Source: Verrucomicrobiota bacterium (GTDB lineage Bacteria; Verrucomicrobiota; Verrucomicrobiia; Limisphaerales; JAEYXS01). From it: a stretch of DNA of 64,000 nucleotides. Below are positions 40,688 to 50,132 of the stretch, one piece after another. The notes below the pieces were generated by a model, which worked only from the letters and a program-made list of their open reading frames with translations, searched no databases and was not told the DNA's origin. The stretch lies in the NCBI GenBank assembly GCA_023431185.1, contig JAEYXS010000112.1:1-64000 (forward strand), in the 5' to 3' direction. The first letter of the stretch is position 1; each line of letters begins with the position of its first letter. The position numbers were made by a program, and so were the translations under genes.

Positions 40688-42877
40688 TTAGCCGCCGATA
40701 AGATACGAAGGAGTCACGTCATCGCTGCCCAAACCAAAACGTGGAAACGCCTTAAGTGAGAAGGTGATTGCGATGGTGTAATCATCCTCCTGGCCAAACC
40801 GGCCTTGCCGCACACGGAAGGTGATGGCAGAAGTCCAGCTGCGCATATCGCGATACAATGTATAGTATTGCTCCTCGAGCTGGCCATCACGCGCTTCAAA
40901 GTGATGCGAGATACGGGCCGCCCAATTTTCATTCACGCGATAGTAGAAGACACTGCTCAACAGATTGTGGCCACTGTTCGGCCCGAGCAAAGCCGGATCA
41001 TCCCGCAGGTAACGATGGCCTAGGCTCAGGCTCCAGCGGCTGCCGGGCTTGAAAGTGGCCGTATGATACGCCTGCCGGAACCAGCCGTTATCGAGCGAGT
41101 AGCGCAGTTCGGAATTCAGCACCAGCCAGTTGCGCGGCTTCAGGTCCATGTCTGAGAACAGATCCGCATACGTTCCCTGTCCGGCCCGCGGATTCAGCCG
41201 CCAGTCTGTGAAAACCGCCCAGTTCACCAAGTTCTCGAGCTGACCATCGCGTTTGGTCTGCAATTTGTTCCGCATACCAAAACGGAAGACATTCTGCGCG
41301 TCGATGGCATCGATGGAGTTGAAGTCCGGGAACTCGATTGGCGTCAGCTCAAAGCTCGGCGACAGATAGTCAAACTGCGGCAGGTCACGCGGCTCAACAT
41401 TCGGTGTCGGCACATAGACGTAATTGATGGAAGGCTCCAGGATGTGCCGCAAGCCATCCACCTGAAAGAACTTGTTCTGCGTTTCCTTCCACAACCGCGA
41501 CACCTTGAAGGAGACTTCCGCACCGGTGTTGAACACCGTCCGGTTCTCCTCCGTCAGGGTTGTCCCCAATCCCTCGGTCTCGCTGTAGTGCGTGAACCGG
41601 CCACCGACACGGGGTGTGAAATTCAACCAGCCGAAAAACGTCTGAGGAAGTGTAAGTTGATGATAAGTGTCTGCCCGTGAAGCGGCGAATTCTGGGAAGA
41701 GATTGTGACCGAACTGGCGTCGGTAATAGCCCGCTGAACTTTCGCTCTCGTAATAGATCGGTGAGACACCCAGTTGCTGGCGCAAACCTGTAAGTTTGAT
41801 GTCCGGCAGACGCTCCACCGTATCAAAGAAATCATTAACCTGCGGCTGCGCGTAAGCATTCAGGCTGAAGTTCCGCCAGAAGTAAGCGCTCTCCAGGAAG
41901 GTTATCGGCTGGATGTTCCGCTCATACTCCGTCTCGAAGAAATCGCGGATGATGAATTCGTCGCTCTGGTAACGCACGGACGCCTGCGCAAAGAAGTTCG
42001 AGCGGATGTTCACCCGATGGCTGAAAGAGATCCGGTCGCGAAAATCGCTCAACGGCTGGTTGACCGCATTAAGGCGGGGATCTTCATCCCGGGTCGCGTA
42101 ATATTTGAACTCACCCATGCCGAACTTGCCCAAGTTGAACTTGAAGTCCGGACCACCACCCACGCCGCGCTTCTGCCGGTAATCTACATGCACCGAGCCG
42201 TCTAGGTTGGTGTTCCCATACCAGTTATACGTGGTCAGCAGATAGGGACCATCCAGACTGCGAAAGCCGGGCGTAAGCACGATGTTGTTCGGATGCCGGT
42301 CCAGGTGCCGCTTGTAGTATGGCCAGTAGAAGACCGGCACATCGCCCAAATAAACCGTCGCACTCTTGGCTTCGATATACTTGCCCGGCACGATGGTTAA
42401 GGACTTGGCTTTGATCTTGTAGCCGGGGTCCGCGACATCGTCCGTGGTCAATGTCCCATAGTAAGCAGTGTAAACCTCATTGGTGCCATCCCCGGCCAAG
42501 GCAAAGCCACTCGCGAAAAAAGGGTTGTAGCCGGTGCGGAACTCTTCCGCCTTCATCTGCTTGGTCTGGAAGTTGTACTCGATCTTTTCCCCCTTCCACA
42601 TGGCCCCTTCATGCTCCAGAGCCACCGTGCCTTCCGCCGTTGCCCAGCCTGTCTTCTGGTTGATGGTCAAGCGGTTTGCCGTCAACACTGTGGGTCCGCG
42701 ACGCACGCGTCCGCCCTTGTCCGTGGACGCGATACCATTGGCAAAATCATAGATGAATTCACCTTTATCCGTCAGCGATTCAAATTCCCAATTGGGCTCG
42801 GCGGATTCAGCCGCGCGACCTTGTTGGATCACGCCCAATGCCAAAACCGTCAAAACCAGCCACAGGAGCTTTCTCAT
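40688..42877 (-). CDS. lptD: LPS-assembly outer-membrane protein
   Basis: A Sec signal peptide (RKLLWLVLTVLALGVIQQGRA) is followed by an OstA-like N-terminal domain (RGPTVLTANRLTINQKTGWATAEGTV, EGAMWKGEKIEYNFQTKQMKAEEFRTGYNPFFASG) and a large beta-barrel rich in aromatic/charged alternations (residues 230-729). The block VPVFYWPYYKRHLDRHPNNI is the LptD linker (cf. P-x-F-Y-x-P). LptD with LptE places LPS in the outer leaflet, which shows that the organism makes LPS. The 729-aa length is in range. lptA/lptE are not adjacent. Confidence 0.9.
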   Translation of the reverse strand: MRKLLWLVLTVLALGVIQQGRAAESAEPNWEFESLTDKGEFIYDFANGIASTDKGGRVRRGPTVLTANRLTINQKTGWATAEGTVALEHEGAMWKGEKIEYNFQTKQMKAEEFRTGYNPFFASGFALAGDGTNEVYTAYYGTLTTDDVADPGYKIKAKSLTIVPGKYIEAKSATVYLGDVPVFYWPYYKRHLDRHPNNIVLTPGFRSLDGPYLLTTYNWYGNTNLDGSVHVDYRQKRGVGGGPDFKFNLGKFGMGEFKYYATRDEDPRLNAVNQPLSDFRDRISFSHRVNIRSNFFAQASVRYQSDEFIIRDFFETEYERNIQPITFLESAYFWRNFSLNAYAQPQVNDFFDTVERLPDIKLTGLRQQLGVSPIYYESESSAGYYRRQFGHNLFPEFAASRADTYHQLTLPQTFFGWLNFTPRVGGRFTHYSETEGLGTTLTEENRTVFNTGAEVSFKVSRLWKETQNKFFQVDGLRHILEPSINYVYVPTPNVEPRDLPQFDYLSPSFELTPIEFPDFNSIDAIDAQNVFRFGMRNKLQTKRDGQLENLVNWAVFTDWRLNPRAGQGTYADLFSDMDLKPRNWLVLNSELRYSLDNGWFRQAYHTATFKPGSRWSLSLGHRYLRDDPALLGPNSGHNLLSSVFYYRVNENWAARISHHFEARDGQLEEQYYTLYRDMRSWTSAITFRVRQGRFGQEDDYTIAITFSLKAFPRFGLGSDDVTPSYLIGG

Positions 42878-43060
42878 TCAGGCCGGGAGCTAACCAAAAC
42901 CCCAGCCCCCTGCCAAGGCCATTTACCGGACAATAAACGGACGGCCGCCCGTGTATCCGTTTGCAGAACATCCCATTACATCACTCTCCCTACACCATCC
43001 GCTTTCTCACGCACCGTTTCTCTCTTGGTCTCCTTCTTCAGACCCGCTAAACCTCTCCTC

Positions 43061-45028
43061 ATGCCGGAAGCGCCGCTCAATCTGAAATCCTTGGTCAAAA
43101 CCCTGTATGGGGTTGGCCAGGAGCGCGCCGGGCAATTGCATCGCCTCGGCCTCTACAGCGTGGAGGACCTGCTCTTCCATCGCCCCCGCCGCTACGAGGA
43201 CCGGCGCCATTTTCTGTCCATCTTCGATCTTACGCTCGACGCCCCCGCCACAGTTCGCGGCAAAGTCGTCGCGATGGGCCTGAACACCTTCGCCAAAGGC
43301 CGCAAGTCCGTCTTCGAACTTGTCATCGATGACGGCTCCGCCCGGCTCCATTGCCGCTGGTGGAATCTCCCCTTCATGGAGAATTACTTTCGCAATGGTG
43401 ACGACGTCATGGTCTATGGCAAACCGAACTCACTCAAGCCGCGCACCATGGATCATCCGGAGACGGAAGTCATCGACCCCGGCGAAGAAGTCTCCATCCA
43501 CCTGAACCGCATTGTCCCCATCTATCCGCTCACCGAAGGCTTGCCGCAACGCTGGCTTCGCTCCCTGATCTGGCGGACGCTGGAACAATACGAATCGCTC
43601 CTCACCGAACCTTTCCCGGAAGCGGCCAAGGCCGGCTACCCCGAGTTCAGCAACGCCCTGCACATGCTCCACTTCCCGGAAGAGCGGGAAGACACCGAGA
43701 TCGCCCGCAAGCGGCTTGCCCTGAATGAACTCATCGCCTTGCAGCAGGAGATCCAGAGCCGCCGTCGCCGTTTGGAACTGAACGCCGTCGCCCTGCCCTG
43801 CGCCGGCGACAACCGCCTCATCAAACCTTTCCTCGCCAAGCTCGGCTTCAAGCTCACTGAGGGCCAGACCAAAGTCCTGCGTGAGATCCGCCACGACCTC
43901 GGTGGCGAACATCCCATGCGTCGCCTCCTGCAAGGTGACGTCGGCGCCGGCAAAACCGCTGTCGCCGCCTGCGCCACGTTGATGACCATCGAGAGCGGCT
44001 ACACCGTCCTCCTGATGGCACCTACCGAGATTTTGGCCGAACAACACTGCCGGAATTTCAAGCGTTGGTTTGAGCCGCTCCAGATCCCCGTCGAGTTCCA
44101 ATCCGGCAGTCGCAAGACCTTTTTTTCCCACGACCGCCCCTGCCTCGTCATCGGCACACACGCACTCGTGCAGGATGCCTTTCGCCTGAAGATGATCGGT
44201 CTCGTCGTCATCGATGAGCAACACAAGTTCGGCGTCTCCCAGCGCGAATCCCTCGTGCGCAAGGGCGCGTATCCGCACCTGCTCGTCATGACCGCCACCC
44301 CCATCCCGCGCACCTTGGGCCTCACGCTCTACGGTGACCTGGATGTCTCCGTCATTGATCAAATGCCCGGCAATCGTGGTCGCATCCGCACTTACGTCCG
44401 CACACCGGACAAACTCAAGCAAGTGCTCGCTTTCATTATCGAGAAACTCACCGAAGGCCGCCAAGCCTATATCGTCTATCCCCGCGTGGAGGAAGATGAC
44501 ACCGACAAGGATGTGAAAGCAGTGAAAGGTGAATTCCACAAACTGGCTTTGTCCCTCGCCCCTTTCAAAACCGGCCTCCTGCACGGCCGACTCTCCGTCG
44601 AGGAAAAAGACCGCGTGATGACCGATTTCCGCGACAACAAGTTGCAATGTCTCGTCGCCACCAGCGTCATCGAAGTCGGCGTGGACGTTCCCAATGCCAC
44701 CGTTATGGTCATTGAAAACGCCGAACAGTTCGGCCTCGCTCAATTGCACCAATTGCGCGGTCGCATCGGTCGCGGCCAGCACGATTCCCACTGCATCCTC
44801 CTCGCCAACATCAAGACCGACGAAGCCAAGCAGCGCATGAAAGTGATGGAAGAAACCATCGACGGCTTCCGCATCGCCGAAGCCGACCTGGAACTCCGTG
44901 GCCCTGGTGATCTCCTTGGCCGCGCCCAAAGCGGCCTGCCCCCCTTCCGCTTCGCTCACCTCGGCCACGACCTCCCCCTCGTCGAACAAGCCCGCCATCT
45001 CGCCATCCAACGCCTGAACCTCACCTGA
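43061..45028 (+). CDS. recG: ATP-dependent DNA helicase RecG
   Basis: Remodels stalled forks and recombination intermediates. ATG 43061 (MPEAPLNLKSLVKTLYGVG) fits family length (655 aa); an upstream open frame is not needed. The wedge/OB domain (about 60-200) is followed by two RecA lobes: Walker A GDVGAGKTAVA, DEQH box VIDEQHKFGV, motif III MTATPIPRTLG and motif VI LHQLRGRIGRGQH. C-terminal TRG-like region present. It is divergent from lptD with a 180-base gap. Confidence 0.95.
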   Translation: MPEAPLNLKSLVKTLYGVGQERAGQLHRLGLYSVEDLLFHRPRRYEDRRHFLSIFDLTLDAPATVRGKVVAMGLNTFAKGRKSVFELVIDDGSARLHCRWWNLPFMENYFRNGDDVMVYGKPNSLKPRTMDHPETEVIDPGEEVSIHLNRIVPIYPLTEGLPQRWLRSLIWRTLEQYESLLTEPFPEAAKAGYPEFSNALHMLHFPEEREDTEIARKRLALNELIALQQEIQSRRRRLELNAVALPCAGDNRLIKPFLAKLGFKLTEGQTKVLREIRHDLGGEHPMRRLLQGDVGAGKTAVAACATLMTIESGYTVLLMAPTEILAEQHCRNFKRWFEPLQIPVEFQSGSRKTFFSHDRPCLVIGTHALVQDAFRLKMIGLVVIDEQHKFGVSQRESLVRKGAYPHLLVMTATPIPRTLGLTLYGDLDVSVIDQMPGNRGRIRTYVRTPDKLKQVLAFIIEKLTEGRQAYIVYPRVEEDDTDKDVKAVKGEFHKLALSLAPFKTGLLHGRLSVEEKDRVMTDFRDNKLQCLVATSVIEVGVDVPNATVMVIENAEQFGLAQLHQLRGRIGRGQHDSHCILLANIKTDEAKQRMKVMEETIDGFRIAEADLELRGPGDLLGRAQSGLPPFRFAHLGHDLPLVEQARHLAIQRLNLT

Positions 45029-45470
45029 GCCACCAGTACGAAAACTTACCCTGTCATCCTGGCCGACAACTTTGCCACGCGGAAGTTTGCCTCCGCTTCT
45101 CGCCCCGTACCGACAGATCCGGGTCCACGCGATGTGGCCTGCTACATGCCGGGGATCGGGGCTTGAAGCGTCGATTCCTCATCGCAATTTTCCAACCCAT
45201 TTGGTTGAAAACCTCTCCCAATTCGGCTTTTGAAAACTGACCGTGGGACGTTCGCCGTGTTCCACCACTCCTGAAGCGCATCAGCCCGCCGCTGTTTTTC
45301 AACCCGCACCAATTCATTCGGCGGCCGTCTTGGGCTCATCCAAGCCCTGCCTCAAATTGTCAACGGACAAGGAAATCACAGTGACGCTCCACACCCGCCC
45401 CCCTTGTAAGAAGCCGAACTTCGGCAGGAGAGGGACGGGGTGAGACGCTGGAAACAACTAAACGAAAAGC
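45029..45470. other. intergenic region between recG and bioB
   Basis: No protein-coding gene is convincing; a 65-aa frame at 45142-45339 on the minus strand has no recognisable features. The right end holds the REP-like element at 45385-45446. A terminator for recG or bioB is not obvious. Confidence 0.5.
45385..45446. repeat. REP-like element CCGAACTTCGG/GACGGGGTGAG
   Basis: CACACCCGCCCCCCTTG, then GAAGCCGAACTTCGGCAGG (palindromic core CCGAACTTCGG), then AGAGGGACGGGGTGAG. It matches the element embedded in the TMTC-like gene (3465-3521) in order, spacing and most bases. Confidence 0.6.
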
Positions 45471-46538
45471 CTACTTCACGCACACTTCTTCGTGCTCGCG
45501 CGTGTGCTCATGATCGTCGCATCCGCCTTCTTTGGCTCCTTTGCACCCGAGCGGATGCTTGTCGCCCTTGAACGGCGGGCGCATGGCCAGACCCAGCAAT
45601 TCCAGCATCGCCTTGTCTTCGTCGTAATCCGGCGAAGGCACTGCGGAAGTCAGCATGCTCTTGGTCTCCGAAGAGAAGATAGAATTCGCGCCCGCCAGGA
45701 AACAGAATGCCTGTTCAGACACCGAAAGTTTTGCGCGTCCGGCGGAGAGCCGCACCATGCTGCGCGGCATCAAAATGCGCGCCGTGGCGATCATCCGCAG
45801 CGTTTCCGTGAACGGCACATCCGGTGCCTCCGCCATCGGCGTGCCCGGCACTTTGGAAAGAATATTCACCGGCACCGACTCCGGATGCGGCTCCATGTGA
45901 CTCAACGTGTGGAGCAGGTCCACACGATCCGCGATCGTCTCACCCAGGCCAAGGATGCCGCCCGTGCACAGCGTTACGCTCGTCTTGCGCACGTTTTCCA
46001 ACGTGTTCAAGCGATCTTCATAAGTGCGCGTCGTGATGACGGATTTGTAATGCGAGGCCGAGGTATCGAGATTGTGATTGTAGGCGTAGAGTCCGGCTTC
46101 TTCGAGGCGTTTGGCCTGCGATTCATTGAGCATGCCCAAGGTGCAGCACACTTCCACGCCCATGTCCGTCACTTCGCGGACCATCTCCAAAACTTTATCG
46201 AACTGCTCGTTATCCTTAGCCGAACGCCAGGCCGCGCCCATACACACGCGGCTCACACCGCTTTCCTTCGCGCGCTTGGCGATGTCCAGCACGGCGCATT
46301 TGTCCATCAACTCCTGCCGTTCGATGCCCGTCTGGTAACGCGATGACTGGGAGCAATACGAGCAATCCTCCGGGCACGCACCTGTCTTGATGGAGATAAG
46401 CTTGCACACCTGCACTTCGCTCGGGTCAGGCTGTTCGCGATGCACTGCGGCCGCACGGAACACGAGGTCGAGCAAGGGCATATCGTGAATCGCGCGGATC
46501 TCTTCCCGCGTCCAGTCGTGGCGTAAGGCAGTGGTCAT
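45471..46538 (-). CDS. bioB: biotin synthase, with Cys/His-rich tail
   Basis: Radical-SAM enzyme that inserts sulfur into dethiobiotin. ATG 46538 is chosen (MTTALRHDWTREEIRAIHDMPL); upstream residues have no family character. The cluster motif is CPEDCSYCSQ. The blocks VSRVCMGAAWR and MVRLSAGRAKLS, with GANSIF, are those of family members. The end is unusual: DKHPLGCKGAKEGGC followed by DDHEHTREHEEVCVK adds three Cys and four His beyond the standard fold, a possible metal or cluster-loading tail. No other bio gene is adjacent. A 7-bp inverted repeat lies just upstream. Confidence 0.95.
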   Translation of the reverse strand: MTTALRHDWTREEIRAIHDMPLLDLVFRAAAVHREQPDPSEVQVCKLISIKTGACPEDCSYCSQSSRYQTGIERQELMDKCAVLDIAKRAKESGVSRVCMGAAWRSAKDNEQFDKVLEMVREVTDMGVEVCCTLGMLNESQAKRLEEAGLYAYNHNLDTSASHYKSVITTRTYEDRLNTLENVRKTSVTLCTGGILGLGETIADRVDLLHTLSHMEPHPESVPVNILSKVPGTPMAEAPDVPFTETLRMIATARILMPRSMVRLSAGRAKLSVSEQAFCFLAGANSIFSSETKSMLTSAVPSPDYDEDKAMLELLGLAMRPPFKGDKHPLGCKGAKEGGCDDHEHTREHEEVCVK

Positions 46539-46563
46539 GCTTCTTAGTTCCAAGCGGCTGTTA

Positions 46564-46585
46564 TGGTTGAATTTTGCGTCAACCA
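46564..46585 (-). promoter_or_regulatory. inverted repeat upstream of bioB
   Basis: TGGTTGA, 8 bases, TCAACCA: a perfect 7-bp inverted repeat, 26-47 bases upstream of the bioB ATG. Its position suits a repressor site. It is not the BirA box nor the BioR TTATCTATAA site; the binding protein is unknown. Confidence 0.4.
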
Positions 46586-46685
46586 ATCGCCACCCGATGA
46601 TTGACACCATACGCTGATGTCGCTGTGAGGCAAGCAGAACTGACTTGAAAAATGGCCTGATCCGCCCCCTCCGGAAAGACTCGCT

Positions 46686-47105
46686 TCAACCCTCCACCTT
46701 CAGCACCGGCTTCTCCCACGTATGCAAGGGGTTCCGTGTGTAATCATTGGCTTCCAACTCCCCCAACCAGCGGCTGATCAGGTCCTGCGCCACCGCCACG
46801 TTGAAATGTTCATGGCGCACTGGGTACTGCTTTAGGTTATTGCGGGCCAACCGGAAAAGGGCGGCTGATGGCTTGAGCCGCTCCTTCTGCAGATGCACAA
46901 ACGCCCCGGCTAACTGGATGAGTCCCTTGTAATAAGCGTAATTGGGGCTCTTACGATCCTTAAGCCACAGATCTTCCAAGACATCATGGGCCTCGTAAAA
47001 GAGCTGGCGATTGAAGCACTCGAAAAAACCGATGTAGTGGGCATCCAAAGCCTGCCCCTGCCACGTCTCGATCATCGCTGCTATCTTCGCGCTCTTTTTG
47101 CTCAC
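46686..47105 (-). CDS. DUF309 family protein, 139 aa
   Basis: The block FFECFNRQLFYEAHDVLEDLWL is the DUF309 signature (EAHE-x-LE-x-LW); YYKGLIQLAGAFVHLQK follows. Small helical proteins with unknown function. It has no signal peptide. It lies in the gap between bioB and parB and is transcribed divergently from parB (194 bases). Confidence 0.87.
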   Translation of the reverse strand: MSKKSAKIAAMIETWQGQALDAHYIGFFECFNRQLFYEAHDVLEDLWLKDRKSPNYAYYKGLIQLAGAFVHLQKERLKPSAALFRLARNNLKQYPVRHEHFNVAVAQDLISRWLGELEANDYTRNPLHTWEKPVLKVEG

Positions 47106-47299
47106 GCCCGGAATGTAAGGAAGAGCAACAACCGATGAAAGCCCGCTTTGTTTGACTTTTCAATCTGTCCCGTCAACTTCACACTTCGGCTCCCCCTCCT
47201 TCGATGTTCAGAGTTCAGTGTTGGATGTTCGATGTTTCCCTCTAACAAATCCCCACCCGAAAAATTGACAACCCCCGCCCTGTTCCCCACTCTCCTCTC

Positions 47300-48253
47300 A
47301 TGGTGAAACCAGTTTTAGGTCGGGGTTTGGGTGCGTTGCTGGGTGGAGCCGGTGCGGCGAAGCCCGCGCCTGCTTCCCCTGCTGCTGCCCCGGCGGCACC
47401 CGTCACGCCTGCTCCCGTCACCCCGGCAGCACCTGTGCTACCCACCGGTGAAGTCATCCGCAAGGTGGCCTTGAGTGAGATCCACCCCTGCGCTTTCCAG
47501 CCGCGCAAAGATTTCGCCCCCGAAGCCATCCAGGACCTCGCCGCCTCCATCAAGGAGCAAGGCATCGTCCAGCCCCTGCTCGTCCGCAAGAGTGCCGATG
47601 GCTACGAACTCATCGCCGGTGAACGCCGCTGGCGCGCCGCCCAGGTCGTCGGCCTGAGCGAAGTCCCCGTCATCGTCCGCGAAGCCACCGATGAACAACT
47701 CATCGAGCTCGCCCTCATCGAGAATCTTCAGCGCGAGAACCTGAACGCCATCGAGGAAGCGCTCGGCTACAATCAATTGCTCGGCCAGTTCGGCCTCACG
47801 CAGGAACAGGTCTCCACGAAAGTCGGCAAGAGCCGCGCCGCCGTGGCCAATGCGCTCCGTCTGCTGAAGCTCGCGCCTGAGCTCCAAGACTATCTCCGGC
47901 ACGGCCAGCTTTCCGTCGGTCACGCCAAGGTCATCCTCGGCCTCGTCATCGAAGCCGAGCAAAAGCTCGCCGCCGAGCGCATCATCAAAGACGGCCTGAG
48001 CGTCCGCGAAACGGAAGAGATGGTCGCCGGCATGCTGGGCAAATCCAGCGCCTCCGAAGGCGTCCGGCACAGCACCAAGAAAACTCCCCCGAAAGACGCC
48101 CATGTGGCCGACCTCGAGCGCAAGCTGCAGGAGCGTTTCGGCACGCGCGTGGCCCTGAAATACAAGGCGGGCAAGGGCTCGGTGGAGATCCGCTTTTTCA
48201 ATGACGACGACCTGGAGCGTGTGCTGCAGGTCGCCGGCATTCAGATGGATTAG
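47300..48253 (+). CDS. parB: ParB/Spo0J-type chromosome partition protein
   Basis: Starts KPVLGRGLGALLGG, the ParA-interacting N-terminal motif. An Ala/Pro-rich linker of about 30 residues leads to the ParB CTPase/nuclease-like domain (IHPCAFQPRKDF, EQGIVQPLLVR, YELIAGERRWRAAQ, LALIENLQRENLNAIEEALGY). The helix-turn-helix parS-binding region follows (TQEQVSTKVGKSRAAVANALRLLKL), then the C-terminal dimerisation domain. It forms sliding clamps loaded at parS. No parA is adjacent on either side, unlike the usual layout, and I found no obvious parS copy. Confidence 0.93.
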   Translation: MVKPVLGRGLGALLGGAGAAKPAPASPAAAPAAPVTPAPVTPAAPVLPTGEVIRKVALSEIHPCAFQPRKDFAPEAIQDLAASIKEQGIVQPLLVRKSADGYELIAGERRWRAAQVVGLSEVPVIVREATDEQLIELALIENLQRENLNAIEEALGYNQLLGQFGLTQEQVSTKVGKSRAAVANALRLLKLAPELQDYLRHGQLSVGHAKVILGLVIEAEQKLAAERIIKDGLSVRETEEMVAGMLGKSSASEGVRHSTKKTPPKDAHVADLERKLQERFGTRVALKYKAGKGSVEIRFFNDDDLERVLQVAGIQMD

Positions 48254-48294
48254 TGCACGGTCGCCTCGCTGGTGGCTGTGCTGGAGATACCGCC

Positions 48295-49422
48295 ATGACA
48301 CCTGAGAACACACCCGGACTGCGTGCGCGCACGGCCGCCGCTCTCCGTCTTGAAGCCAGCCGTGTCCCCCAGCTCACCGCCTTCGTCGGCCTCGACGGTT
48401 TCGTCGATGAGATCCTCGATGTGGTGGACAAACGCCAGGACGTCGCCAACTACCAGCGCATGCCCACCATCGCCAGTCTGGGCGAGCGCATCTCCGGCGC
48501 TGCTGGCCGCAGCACGAACATCGAGCTGGTCACCCGCCGCACGAAGCTGGGTGGCAATGGCCCCATCATGGCTAACGCCCTCGCCTCCTTCGGCTTGAAC
48601 ACCACTTACGTCGGCAGTCTGGGTTTCCCAAACCTTCATCCCGTTTTCAGTGAGTTCGCCCAGCGCGCCAAGGTCATCTCCATCAGCGAACCCGGCCACA
48701 CGGATGCGCTCGAGTTCGAGGACGGCAAGCTCATGCTCGGCAAAATGTATCCTCTCGCCGAGGTGAACTGGGAAAACCTGAACGCCCGCGCGGGTGCTGA
48801 GAATGTCCGCAACCAGGTGTTGCAATCCACGTTCATAGCTTTCGTGAATTGGACCATGCTGCCGCACATGAGCGCCATCTGGGAACGCATGCTCGCCGAG
48901 ATTGTCCCCACCTTGACGGGCGAGCGCCGCTGGATGTTCTTCGATCTCGCCGACCCCGCCAAACGCACACGCGAAGACCTGCTCCACGCGCTGGAGCTCG
49001 TCCACCAGTTCAACACCAAGTTCAAAGTCATCCTCGGCCTGAACGAGAAGGAAGCTTTCGAAGTAGGTGAAGTGCTCGGCCTCCCCATGCCCGATGGTTC
49101 ACCCGATGGCCTCGGCTGTCTCACCCAGCGCATCGCTGAAAAAGTCGCCGTGGAAACCATCGTCGTTCATCCCGTCACCTACGCCTTGGCCGTCACCGAT
49201 GGCCAGGCCTCCATGGTCTCCGGCCCGCGCATCCAGAAAGCGCTCATCACTACCGGCGCGGGCGATCACTTCAACGCGGGCTTCTGCCTCGGCAAATTGC
49301 TCGGCCTCGATGACGCCGCAAGTGTATTGACCGGTGTCACCACCAGCGGGTATTACGTGAAGACGGCAACCACACCCGGCATGCTCGACCTTGCAGGTAT
49401 GATGGATAATTGGCCCTCGTAA
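48295..49422 (+). CDS. PfkB-family carbohydrate kinase, 375 aa
   Basis: The N-terminal FVGLDGFVDEILDVVDKR and the C-terminal GAGDHFNAGFCLGKLLG (catalytic Asp in the GAGD anion hole) define a ribokinase-fold sugar kinase. GGNGPIMANALASFGLNTTYVGSLG is the usual second block. ATG 48295 has GGAG upstream and is preferred over GTG 48253. The substrate is not clear from sequence. It follows parB by 41 bases on the same strand. Confidence 0.88.
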   Translation: MTPENTPGLRARTAAALRLEASRVPQLTAFVGLDGFVDEILDVVDKRQDVANYQRMPTIASLGERISGAAGRSTNIELVTRRTKLGGNGPIMANALASFGLNTTYVGSLGFPNLHPVFSEFAQRAKVISISEPGHTDALEFEDGKLMLGKMYPLAEVNWENLNARAGAENVRNQVLQSTFIAFVNWTMLPHMSAIWERMLAEIVPTLTGERRWMFFDLADPAKRTREDLLHALELVHQFNTKFKVILGLNEKEAFEVGEVLGLPMPDGSPDGLGCLTQRIAEKVAVETIVVHPVTYALAVTDGQASMVSGPRIQKALITTGAGDHFNAGFCLGKLLGLDDAASVLTGVTTSGYYVKTATTPGMLDLAGMMDNWPS

Positions 49423-49446
49423 GTCTCGCGTGAGACGATTATTGAA

Positions 49447-50109
49447 ATGGCAAACAAACGGAAATCGGTGAAGGCGCCGGGACGCAAAATAGCTATTAAG
49501 AGCCGTAAACCTCTGAAACACCGGACTAAACGACGCAAGAAAATGGTATTGGAGATCGTAAAATTTGGTCACCCGGTCCTCCGCCAAAAAGGCGCGAAGA
49601 TCGAGAAAATCACGCCTGAGATCAAGCAACTCATCGATGACATGATGGCGACGATGAAGGACGCCCACGGCGTCGGCCTCGCCGCCCAGCAGATCGGCCA
49701 GGCGTTGCAACTCGCCGTCATCGACGTACGCGGCATCGAGGACCGCCCTTCCACACTTCACTTGGATGGCAAACCGGCGGATGTGGATGCCTTCATGCCC
49801 CTGATCCTCCTCAACCCTGAGATCAAACCGGTGAACGAACCCGTCAAAGGTCCCGAAGGCTGCCTGAGCTTCCCGGAGATCTACGCCGACATCGAACGCC
49901 CTGAATCCGTCGATGTCACCATCACGACCCTCGATGGTAAAACGAAATCCTTCCGCTGCGGTGGCCTGCTCTCCCGCGCCGTCCAGCACGAGAACGACCA
50001 CCTGAACGGCATCCTCTTCATCGACCGCATGGATCGTAACACGAAGCAGGAACTGAAGCCGGAGATCGACGACCTCCAGGCGGCGACCAAGAAGAAGCTG
50101 AAGAAGTAA
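49447..50109 (+). CDS. def: peptide deformylase, with basic N-terminal extension
   Basis: Removes formyl from nascent proteins. Motif 1 is GVGLAAQQIG, motif 2 EGCLSFP and motif 3 QHENDHLNG; the Cys and the two His bind the metal. The family core starts at MVLEIVKFGHPVLRQ, 32 residues into the frame (ATG 49543). The upstream part (MANKRKSVKAPGRKIAIKSR and on) is very basic; it may be translated as a ribosome- or nucleic-acid-binding tail, or be non-coding leader. The longer form is listed. Confidence 0.9.
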   Translation: MANKRKSVKAPGRKIAIKSRKPLKHRTKRRKKMVLEIVKFGHPVLRQKGAKIEKITPEIKQLIDDMMATMKDAHGVGLAAQQIGQALQLAVIDVRGIEDRPSTLHLDGKPADVDAFMPLILLNPEIKPVNEPVKGPEGCLSFPEIYADIERPESVDVTITTLDGKTKSFRCGGLLSRAVQHENDHLNGILFIDRMDRNTKQELKPEIDDLQAATKKKLKK

Positions 50110-50132
50110 TCTTATTCTCCGGTTACGAAGTG

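Noticed and set aside
43430..45010. 526-codon frame antisense to recG
   Set aside because: Glu/Asp/Gly/Val-rich shadow of the helicase motifs on the plus strand.
45142..45339. 65-codon minus-strand frame between recG and bioB
   Set aside because: No domain, no ribosome site, low-information composition; kept as intergenic.
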